This document shows, piece by piece, positions 22,028 through 32,800 of a stretch of 64,000 nt of DNA; position 1 is the first letter of the stretch; each line of letters opens with the position of its first letter. The translations under genes were made by a program, and so were the position numbers. Location: assembly GCA_025766275.1 (NCBI GenBank), contig JAFKAC010000035.1, forward strand, positions 310,001-374,000, in the 5' to 3' direction. The notes below the pieces were generated by a model that was given only the letters and a program-made list of their open reading frames with translations, was not told the DNA's origin and made no database searches. The DNA is from Lactarius indigo (taxonomy: Eukaryota; Basidiomycota; Agaricomycetes; Russulales; Russulaceae).

Positions 22028-24596
22028 CATCAGCAAATAAAAATTTAATTTTTATGTGCTTACCAAAATCAAAAGAGCTTACATAGATTATAAGCAGATT
22101 TGAGCTGACCATGAAATAGCAATCGCTCATAATTGGGCTGTGATTCCAAATGGACTGTTATATGCGGCATATAAGTGATTACAATTCTTATGGTCACACG
22201 CAACCCAGCTGTAAGCGCATGTAAGCACTTATGACTTCTGTGAAAGTCTCATGGCCAAGTTGTAAGTTTGGACGAGTCTTGCAGCTGAATGATATGTGCA
22301 TATAATTTCTGGCTAACTCTCATGTCCAAGTTATAATCACACACAATTTCTGGATGGCTCATGGCTGGGTTATATGCGCAAGTATATATTCCATGAGCCG
22401 GCGAAACCCGCACTCCCGACTGTAGCACAGGTACCTAGATTCTAAGTCAAGTCGTCGCCGCTTAGTAATTTTGATCTCAGCCTCTCCACTTTCCTTCCCC
22501 CTCGTGCTTTCATCTCCTCTCATACGCTAATACCCAGCTCTAATCCATCTTCTTTGCCTTGTCATCTCTACCTTGTTACTCTCTGATTCGTCCTCTGCCA
22601 TGCCATCGTCTCCTTTCCGTATCACCCGCATCGACTCTGGGCACCAGCTCAAAAAGCCACCCAATGGCCTCGCCTAATCAGCTGTCCGTCCCCTGCTCTG
22701 GCTGTCATCGCATTGCTTGTCCTAGCATCGATCACCACGAAACCTTTTTTATCCTTTCAGCACTCCTTGTTTCACCTTACCAGCCCTTGTCTCACACCAA
22801 ACCACATTGTCGGCTCCCTTAGCCACCTTCAAGACGCTATTGGAGAATGTGCAGATCATCATGCCCATCATCGGACTAGGAGGGGGTGGTATTGTCGTGT
22901 GTCATTGTATCTCGTTTCCTTTTTTTGTATGGCCTCTTTCCATCGCTGCCTTTACTTAGACATTTGCTGTTCACCTGACTTGTATTCGCGCCCATATCCC
23001 TTTTTCTCACCTACGTCCATCCATTACTCTCTTACTCAGTGTACCCCACTTGGACCACCTCGTACTTTCCCTTCACCCTCACCATACGTTGACTTAGTCT
23101 CGGAATGCATCGATTACAGGCTCGCATGTATTTGAACCGTCCGTCTTAACTCGTAAATCCACCGTTGTTCTCCCTCTCCAATCTCAGGCTTGTGACTGCC
23201 CTTAAGCCTTTGCTCTCCTGCTCGCATCATCAGCCCAGCCCTCCAAACTTGCCTACCTTCAAGTGCTTCCATCCTTACCTTCAACATTCGAGCCGCTGAC
23301 CTCGGACCTCGCCGCCTTGCCCACCCGCTGATACCCCAAACTGCTGCTAGACGGTTCGTAGTGCAGTCCGAGACAGTTGGGTTCGGGAGGCGTGAAGCCA
23401 TGCTGCCGGTCGTGCAGGCCTTCGCGGGTATCGCAACTTCGCACAGGGAATCGCCTCGGTCGGGGACGCGTCGCACAACGATTGTTAAGGGTGCGCGAGA
23501 GTGCGGGGCGCTCGAGAAAGCGCAGAAGGTAACTAGATAGACTAAGAAGACTGTCTGCACTACCGGGCGTGCAGGTCACCGCGGAACTTGTGACTTCGTA
23601 TAGTGGTCGGCCGATTCGGGGGAAACGTCGCTCAAAAGTGCCGAAGGGTGCGCGAGGATGTGGCACTCGGGAGAGCGCGGCGAGCGAAGAGTACTGGAAC
23701 CCTCAGTGCTCTAAGCTCTGAGGGAAAGTGGACTAAGATTGGCTTTTTTGAAAGGGGTAGTTACCGGATGTTTATATACATGGAAACAGAGATATAGATC
23801 TAAATGTAGAGTAGACTCTAGGGAGCAACCAAGTGAGGTCGCAAAGCGAAAGGAAAGGAATGGGCCGATGCCCGAGCTCGGCCGAAGCGCGGGAAAGTCG
23901 GTCCACCAAGTGGGCCAATGCCCGAGATTGGCCGAAGCACGGGAAAGTACTGAAATGCGCAAAATAAGTAATTTACCTGGCCAGCCACGTGCTGGGTGTA
24001 TCACCACCGTGTCATCTCCTGGATTGCCGACATCTCCATCACAATTGCCACCCAATCTTCCTCGCCCTGCTATTTAAGTATCATACTGTTCTGTACAGTT
24101 CTAGTGACCTTTTGGTGTAGCAGTAATATTTGTCGCGATCTCAAATTGTTATGTCAGCACTCATGTTGAGACCGCAAGTTCAAATCCATCTAAATCCAGT
24201 TTATCATGTACCCTTAGTAGTATTGTGAAATATGAGATGAGACGTTAGACGACCTTGACAAGCAAGGTCATTAAACAGTAATTAAGATAGAGCAAGAACA
24301 AAAGATAAAAGTCTGGCACAGTACATTGTAATTTTTCTAAATATCCACCCTCTGAATTATAATCAATTATAAGCATGCACAACCCAAGTGAAGAGTTTTC
24401 ATTTATGAAAGGCAATACAATCCGCAAAAGCGAATATAAGCGATTACCATTCATGGGCATAATTGCCAAACAATTTCAAAACCATCGAACGATCACAATC
24501 GCTTTCGGCGATTTGTAATCCCGGACCTGCTCACACCGCTTACGGCGATTATAAGCGGTTATAACCACTTGTCAACCTTTTTTTTATTTGCTGATG
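22028..24596. mobile_element. TIR DNA element, copy 1
   Basis: The 2569-bp element has ends CATCAGCAAATAAAAA and the inverted TTTATTTGCTGATG, flanked by GA on both sides (22026-22027, 24597-24598). Subterminal regions (22050-22400, 24330-24590) are rich in short direct and inverted ATAAGC / GCTTAT motifs. The inside has no transposase, so it is non-autonomous. It shares 22500-22920 with copy 3 and carries a tRNA-like segment and a duplicated run at 23864-23949. Confidence 0.85.
24105..24190 (+). promoter_or_regulatory. tRNA-like Pol III promoter segment in TIR copy 1
   Basis: An A-box-like TGGTGTAGCAGT (24113-24124) and a B-box-like GTTCAAATCC (24178-24187) are spaced as in tRNA genes. The same segment occurs in copies 2 and 3. 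I could not fold a convincing full cloverleaf by eye, so I call it tRNA-derived rather than a tRNA. Confidence 0.45.
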
Positions 24597-24598
24597 GA

Positions 24599-25490
24599 GT
24601 GTACCAACAAACCCATCCCGCTCAGCGCCCGGTCCTCCTTCCAAATGCGCCCTACCCGCAGCCGCACCTGCACTCCTGCGCTCTCCAACCGAATCTGTAC
24701 ATGTACCTCCACCACCACCAACCCAGTGTGTCGTCGCGACTATCCCACAGACATCTAAGCCACGTAGGCCACAGCTTGCCCGACAGCAGGTGCACCAGAG
24801 CCCTCCGATCCCACTCTCATTCATCTTGGCGCACGTTTCATGCCCCTGGTCACCCGTCCTTACCCGTGTCCTGAAGCGTTTAGCGCTGCCGCACAACTCG
24901 CACGGCTAGCTGGCGTACCTCACCTCGCGGCGCTCGTGACGACCCCCACGCTACGCGCCTACCCTCCTGTGCAAATGCACGGCCCATCCTTCGTGCTCGT
25001 GTTGGCCCTGCAGCGCACATCGTCCCACCCGCCGCTGCTCCGCACCTTGTGGTTCTCGATGGCAGCCCTGGCCTCGCGGCCGCACTCGTACATCTCCGTC
25101 CACTGCATCACATGACGCTACGTATCGTGAACACGCTGTCCGATGGCCTGCGCCCCGCGGCATTTATATTGTCCCATTAAAAAAAATTTGTGTAGGAGTA
25201 CTGAGATAGTTGGGACCTGGGAGTGTGAGTTCCTGCACTGGACCACCTCCTCGGAATGTTGATTTTTTTTTGTGGTCGCAAATCTGGATAGATCCAGTAT
25301 ATTATTCATGATCTTGTATCTATAAACCCTACTGTATCTGCAGTTTTTATTTTGTGAAGAAACGTTAGTGGGAAAGCCGCGACCTGCGATCTCTGAAATG
25401 TGCAAAGGTCCCGATACAATTGTATGCAGCAAATTAGACGACCACCGTTTCGAACACCTACCCGCTTTTTTTTTCTCTACCGACTACAGC
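24599..25490. other. Gene fragment and spacer between TIR copy 1 and the peroxiredoxin
   Basis: Positions 24840-25165 include the second copy of the fragment near 13800 (minus strand, ECGREARAAIENHK). The remainder, with T-rich runs, shows nothing recognisable. The last 100 bp may hold the promoter of the peroxiredoxin gene. Confidence 0.4.
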
Positions 25491-25768
25491 ACCAAGATGT
25501 CTCCCGCTATCCAGAGCCACTCGATGGTATCCAGCGTCACTACTCTCGTAGATGGTGCTTTCAAGGAGGTCTTTTTGGCAGACTACCTCGGTCAATGGTG
25601 GCTGTTCACGTGTTTCTCTCAGCTCGCCTTTTTCTGACTTGTCCATTTCAGGGTGATCCTGATATTCTACCTCTATATGCATGTCCCAAAATCCTCGTGC
25701 GCCCTCTGTCTCGCTCGCCCCAACCTTTTTTTCATCTGGTTGTCGTGACTTTACCTTTGTCTCCCTTA

Positions 25769-28465
25769 CATCAGCAAATAAAAATTAAATTTTTATGTGC
25801 TTACCAAAATCGAAAGAGCTTACGTAGATTATAATCGGATTTGGGTTTACCATGAAATAACAATCGCTTGTAGTTGGGCTGTGATTACGGATCGACTATT
25901 ATATGCAGCATATAGGTGCTTACGGTTCTCATGGTCACATGCAACCCAACTGTAAGCACCTATATTTACTCACTGTGCGTATCGATCTGGGTGACCCACA
26001 ACCAAGCTGACCCGCCTTCTTTTCTCTGTTCCGGTAGGGTATCCCCTATCACTCAAAAGCAGAGTAGAGTACTCCCGCTGCCTCATGCGCGTGACTCTCA
26101 CTAAATCCACCTGCACCTTCCCCCGCTGCAGGACCCCCTGCAGCTGCACTGTCTTATCCGCCAGCCTTCGGTTGGCACAGTACCAACAGCAACAACCGCC
26201 ATCAGTCCCGCTGAGTGCAAGTAGGGCTTCAGATTCCACCGGGCATAGGTGCCCTTCGTAATGACCCCCGATTCAACAACCTCCGTGGGCTCATCTGAAC
26301 ATTTCTGCCTTTCCCATGTTGTCCAAGGACACGCTCGTTGACCACTGGCACACTGCACGGGCTGCCACGATCCTCAAGCAGGTATGTCCTAGCTCCATCC
26401 CTTTTGTTGCTCTCTCCTCATCTTCATCTGGCGTGCAGCATGATTGGGACCTTGTCATGAAAGTTGCCCGCAGCTGTCGTCTTTCACCCCCGCACTGTCA
26501 AATCACTTGTCCGGAAGGCTCGGCGTGCAGACCTCGTGAGTGTCGGTGTTTCAAAATCCTCATCACCCGCTCACTCTGGCCACCATTCATTTGGCGCATC
26601 GTTGACGGACGCGTCGCCATGGCCAACAGCCCGTCAATGACACTTCCCAAGTTGCTCAGTGAGGCAAAATTTGAACTGGATAACCCTCCAACATTCCTGA
26701 GGCATGGACAGCATTCTCCCCGGACCCCTTCGCCTCACCCCAGACCCTGTTATGTGAGTATGTAGCTGTCACAGCATGAGGAAGTGGTGGTGGATCATGA
26801 TGAGGCGCTCAAGCTCGACTTAGTTACGGGTACGGGTCTCGCAGGTATGGGTCAGGGTAGCCATTCTCGGACCCGTGCCACGGGTACTTGCAGGTACGAA
26901 TAGCGGCTACAACATGCTACTTACGACGACTCATTTCGTGTTTACATTTGACTTTCGAATGCGACAACGTTTCTCTCGCGTTTTCCCCATCCCAACCCAT
27001 CCATCCACATGCAATCTCTCCCCCTCTCTTCAGTTGGACGACAACAGCGCGCATGTTCATCTCACCAACGGCACTCATAGACCAGTCACATGTTCCAGCG
27101 TCTTGTGCTGTCTTGGTTTGGCATGCCCGCATTGGTGGCTTCTTGGTAACATAGAGTGTACGTCCGGTCGGTCGCTGGGCCTGGTGACGGCGCTGGTGAC
27201 GGGTGGTCACGTCACCGGGGGGTCACCACTGCGAGACCCCTAAGATACGTGCACCCAAGCCTTTGCTTACGATAGCATGCTCAGCACTTAGCGTCCTTAG
27301 GACGTTTCGAACGTTTTCCATTTTCGTCCTGACTGTCCTTAGCGACCTTAGGGCTCTTTGCACATTTCGACTTTTTAACGTTCCCCCTCGCGTTCCCCGG
27401 TTTCCCCAGCGTGCCGCACCCACGCGCGGCCTTACCGACTCTAGCGCGACCCATCAAAGACCGAGGAGGCTATCTCCGCGAAGTTTCGCGTCCCGCGGAA
27501 GCGTGCATGACCATTTCCGATCACTATTGACCATAGCCCACTGTTCATATTTCCGATCTCGCCACACTTGCGCGCGGCCTTAGGAAATTGCGCATGACGC
27601 GTCTACGACCAAGGCACCCACGTCTGTGAAGTCTTGCATTGTGCGGAAGCATGCACAACTGTTTCCGATCACCTGCAACCACCCAATCCAGCGGGGCTCC
27701 ATGTAGCTCACCATTCCCTTTACCGACCCTGCAGCACTCGTGTGCGGGCTTAGCTATTCAACACGGGCGCGGCCACAACTGCCACGGACCTACATACGAC
27801 ATCTCTTGCCCCGCGGAAGCCTGCGCGCCCACTTGCGCCGTACTCCACCCAGAGGTGGCGTCACCACGCGTGTATTTACACTTGCGTATGGTGGGTCACG
27901 ACATTACCAGTCACGGGCACCCAGATCACCCTGGTGATCACCACGACGCAGGGACATATACTTAAGTATAATACCATTGTGTACAGTATTGATGATCTTT
28001 TAGTGTAGCGGTAATTTGTGTCACGTTCTCAAATTGTTATGTTAGCACTCATGTCACAGCCCATGTTCGAATCCGTCTCGATCCAGTTTACTGGTGTATC
28101 TCAGTCTTGGCCTCAGTAACTTAGTATTATGAAATACGGGAATAATTAAGATAGAGCAAGAAACAAAAAGATCAAAGACGGGTTAAGTGATAGCATTGTA
28201 ATTTTTCTACTAGCTACCCTCTGAATTATAACCAATTATAAGTGCACACAATCCAAGTAAAGAGTTTGAGTTCATGAAAGGCAATACAATCCACAAAAGC
28301 GAATATAAGTGATTACCATTCATGGGCATAATTGCCAAACAATTTCAAAACCATCGAACGATCACAATCGCTTTCGGCGATTTGTAATCCCAGGCCTGCT
28401 CACACCGCTTACAGCAATTATAAGCGGTTATAACCACTTGTCAACCTTTTTTTTATTTGCTGATG
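25769..28465. mobile_element. TIR DNA element, copy 2, inside the peroxiredoxin
   Basis: The 2697-bp element has the same termini as copy 1 and the dinucleotide TA on both sides (25767-25768, 28466-28467). Subterminal motifs and the tRNA-like segment are shared, but 26000-27950 is unlike copies 1 and 3 and may be host-derived, including a possible exon-intron piece at 26310-26470. No transposase is visible. Removing it rejoins the peroxiredoxin frame (DFTFVSL + TEILAF). Confidence 0.85.
27993..28077 (+). promoter_or_regulatory. tRNA-like Pol III promoter segment in TIR copy 2
   Basis: This copy has the best B box of the three (GTTCGAATCC, 28065-28074) and an A-box-like TAGTGTAGCGGT. Overall it aligns with the segments in copies 1 and 3. 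Confidence 0.45.
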
Positions 28466-29111
28466 TACCGAAATCCTCGCATTCGGCAACACGCTCCCCA
28501 AATTCATCCGTCTCGACACTATAGTGCTCAGTAAGCCTTCTCTTGAGCTGAGCCAAGTCACGAATGGATTCTTTGATTATCTATACATGTAGCAGCCATA
28601 TCGACCGACTTGGAGTACTCACACTGCGCGTGGGTGCGGCAAGCGCGCAGCACTGGCAGGCTTGGACCCAACCTGCGCATTCCGCTGCTTGTAGACTGCA
28701 ACATGCCTGTGGCGGGAAAGTACGGGTCTCTGATCGAGGACAAAGGGATCATATTCCGCGCGAGCCACATGGTATACTTCGGTGCGGTTCTCTCCCTACT
28801 CGAGGCGGTCGACGACTGCTCTGATGGTGATACCAATCTTGTAGGTAGATCACGACGGACGACCTGCCCGTCAGACGGTCCGTCGATGAGGCACTGTGTC
28901 TCGTGCAGGCATCCAGTTCACCATAAGTTTTTCTTTTTTTCTCGTCGTCAGTGGATGGCGTGCTGACGTGGTGCGGAGATTTGAAGGACACTCACGGTGA
29001 AGTTTGTCTGACGAACTGGAAGGAAGGGAGCAAGACAATCCGCGCAGATCCTCTTGCGAAACTCAATTACCTTTCCGCTGCCGCCAACGGGGCGCACGAG
29101 AACAGCAAGGC

Positions 29112-29641
29112 TGTAACGCCGTCACGACGTTAGCTCGACTTGAGCACGTTAAGGCGGTAACAACTTAGCGGGTCAATGTCTCTTGAAGGCTCGGAGGCCC
29201 AAGGCTTATGTTTCGGGTGAATGCTCGTAGGCACACCTAAGATAACTTCTGACTCTACAGAGGTAGAGAAGCGCAGAGAGAAAAGGAGAGAAGGAGAAAG
29301 GAAACAAGTGACGATTCAAGAAGACCAAGATGGCATATCTTGGTCTTCACAAGACAGTTTAAATACACATTCTAGCAGGCTTTCAAGCGCTGCTATGAGT
29401 CACAGTAAGTAGCGTCCAACGTATCGCAGAAACAACGCAACACCACAACTACTAGTACCCGTACTAGTATCGAGTCATTCAGGAACCGCTCAGTCAGCTA
29501 TCGTATCGTATCGCCTATCGTACTACCGTATCACCGTGAGTAAGTCCGCAACTAATCTACCTTACCGCCGTAGTTGCAACCGGTACAGCAAGGGTCCTCA
29601 GGAGTCATCGTACCATAGCACAGAAAGTCCGAAACGTGACA
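29112..29641 (-). repeat. Element C 3' LTR
   Basis: On the plus strand it reads TGTAACGCCG to GAAACGTGACA. It is preceded by AAGGC and followed by the polypurine tract (29642-29655; minus strand TGAAAAGGGGGTGA). It contains the inverted repeat AAGACCAAGAT / ATCTTGGTCTT around 29321-29350. Confidence 0.95.
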
Positions 29642-29872
29642 TCACCCCCTTTTCAGCGTGAGACCCCGACTCACCGAAAGTCCCTTGCTGGCCAGTCGCG
29701 TTGCTCGTCAGCAATGCGCTCGAGGGCCGTGGCGCGTTCTAGGCGATAGATGGCGTCGCGGCGGTCGTCCTGCGCACATTCGATCATGGCGCGAAGTTGG
29801 GCCACTCGGGCGCGAAGTCGGTCCAGCTCGTAGCTGGCCGCGCGGAAGCGCGTGACCTCGGCCGTGAGCGAC

Positions 29873-32800
29873 TCATCGTTGATACGATTGAGGGCTCGGT
29901 CGGTGACGCGGTCCTGCCTTGAAGACGACCAGGTCCTCGTGGGGGTACGTGGGGCGGAGAGCGGCAGATACGTGCGGCTCGGCGTAGAAGGGCTTACCGT
30001 AGACGTGCGGCGACCCTGGTATGACTCCTAATATGAGGGGGTCGGCCCCTCCGATGATCTGGACGTGGGATGCGTCCCGCTCTACTCCGTCGGGTCCGGT
30101 GATGGGGTATCGAATGTGATGGGGTCGTCGGTTCGCCCGGAACCCTTCAGGCGCAATGACATGCGCGGGGTCGTCGGCGGCGGTGAACGGACGATGATCG
30201 GCGGCGCCGGGCACACGCACACGTCCTCGATACATGGGGGACCCGTCGGTGTAGACGAGCCAGGGCGTGATGAGGGGATTAGTAGGGTCGCTTTTCGTTC
30301 GAAGGAAGGCGTGGCGTGCCGGGTAGTAATCGTCGTCGTCATGGCCAGCCTCAGCAGCCTCCATCGCTGCCGCCGCTCGCGCATCTCCCTCAGTCGGGCC
30401 GCGGCTGAATCCAGCTGCTCCTTCTGCCACTCCGCTGCTACTCTCTTCCACCCCTCCAACTCGTACTCCATCAGCGCTTGAACGCTGGTCGTTGCTCGGG
30501 AAAACTCCGCGAACGCCGATGAGGTCGTCGCTTGGGGGGACAGCGGCGATCGGCTCACGCTGTCCATGTTCGTCTCGGAAGACGTGGACGATTTCTCGGT
30601 CGGGAGTGGTGGTTGGATCGGGGAATCGGCTAATGACGTGGGCCCATTCTTGAGCGGTGATGGGCCCCTCCGTTGGTCTAAGAGGTGTCCATGGGGTGAT
30701 CTGAGGGTTGGGTACCTCGGTGTCGTCGTCCTCAGCCAAGAGGGCGTTGGCGTCTTCTGCGAGGGAGTCGAGGAGTTGCGCTTGTGTGACATGTCGCAGT
30801 GGGGAAGTGGGCATGAGAGTGGTAGCAGAGCGAAGGAAGAGGGAATGACTGTCCTCTGTCCGGACGACTCCTACTTTATCTTTCCTACCGTGGGTTTGTG
30901 CTTCCTGATACAGGCGGAGCGCTTCCGGTGCAAAGACGTCATCTTTGTTGACCCACTGGTTCTCCGAGTCGGGGTATCCCTTCCATTTGATCAGGTATTG
31001 GAGACGCCTTCCTCTGCCGAAATGCCGGGTGTCTAGAATGGCCTCGACCTCGTATTCTTCTTCTCCGTCTATCAATTCTGGCGGTGGTCGCGTGAAGTTC
31101 TCCCCGTGTAAGGAAGTTTGTTTGTACGGTGTGAGAAGATCGATGTGAAACACTGGGTGGATGCTCCACTGCGTGGGAAGTTCCAATCGATAGTTATACG
31201 GGGACATCACCTGTACTACCCGAAAGGGTCCGTGGCGTCGTGCCCCTAATTTCGCCGTGGGCTGATTGGTTCGCAGATGTTTGCCTTCGAGCCACACAAG
31301 GTCGTTGATGTTGAACTTGGGCGTATCTTTGTTGCGCACCCATGACTCTTGTGCCTTTTTTATAAGGCGTTGGGCGTTGTCTCTAGCTTCTTTCAGCTGT
31401 GTCAGTCGCGCGGTTGCGAGGGGAATGGGAGATGGCTTATCCGTCCAGTCCGCTCGTGGGTGATACCCCATCAGAAGTTGGAACGGCGACTCCTTCGCGT
31501 GTTCATGTGGCCAGTTGTTGTGCGCGAATTCGGCGATTGGTAGATAAGTCGCCCAGTTGTTTTGTCGTTCATTCACCCAGAAGCGCAAGTACTGTTCCAG
31601 CCACTGGTTGGTTCGCTCGGACTGCCCATCGGTGCGTGGGTGATACGCGGTGGATATGTTCTGTTGAATCCCCAGAATGCGACATACTTCTCTGGTAAAT
31701 TTGGACGTAAAGCGGGGGTCGCGGTCGCTAATTATCTTGCGCGGTAGTCCGAAGCGTTTGAACACCTGGGCAACGTATAGGGCTGCCGTCTCTTCTGCGG
31801 TGATTTCTTCTCGACATGGGATAAAGACAGAGGCCTTGCTGCAGTCGTGGTCTGTGACAGTCAGTATACTGTCGTATCCCTGGGAAACGGGGAGTTTGGT
31901 GATAAAGTCCACTGCCACCGTGTGAAATGGCGTGGCTTCCAGTATTGGCGTGATGGGATACAGTGCAGCTCGTATGGGCCTCGTATTGACTTTATTCCTT
32001 TGGCATTCTGCGCAACCTTGTACGTACTCGTATACGTCTCTTCGAAGTCGCGGCCACCAGTAGTGTCTCTCCAGAATGCGTTGAGTTTTCGCAATTCCCG
32101 GATGACCGTGTATTGGCAAGTCGTGATGGTCGTGTATCAGTACCCGTTGAGTCGATGCGGGTCCTGTGATTACGAACCTGCCGTCTTTGTACCATTCTCC
32201 TTGTATCTTCTTGAGGTGATAAGGGTCGACCCATATCTTGATCACCTCTTCGTCTTGTTGGTGGCGTGGTTGTAGTAGATTTGGGTTTGCCATGAAAGTG
32301 CGCGCGGTGTTAAGGGTTCGCACAAAGACTTCGGGGGGTAGGACCACTACCTCACTGTTGTCCTCGACGCCTTGGTCGTAATCTGGTCGTCTTGACAGCG
32401 CGTCTGCCCGTCCGTTATTCTTTCCCTTAATGTGGTGAATTTCGAAGTCGTATTCGGAGAGTTCGAGTACTTCCCTGGCGACTCTCCTGCTGATCTTCTG
32501 CGGCGACCTCCAGTATTGTAGGTTTAAATGGTCCGAATAGATTTTGATTTTGTGGGGGGCGCCTGCGAGAAGTGGTCGCCAGTTCCGCAGGGCCTTGACT
32601 ATTGCGAGCAGTTCCAGGTCGTAGATGTCGTAGTTTCTTTCGGCTTCGGAAAGTGTTGCCGAATAGTAACCTATGGGATGTCGCTTGCCGTCAGATTTCT
32701 TTTGCAGTAGTACGGCTCCCACCGCGTAGCCCGACGCGTCTACTTCCAACTCGAATGGATCTTGAAGGATGGGGTGTGCTAGTACCGGTTCTTCCGTTAC

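Noticed and set aside
24105..24190. Functional tRNA gene
   Set aside because: Box motifs are present but I could not form a full cloverleaf with a clear anticodon arm, and the three copies differ in stem positions.
30082..30792. 236-codon minus-strand open frame
   Set aside because: It overlaps the pol extension of element C in another frame. The pol frame is conserved with A1 and this one is not.
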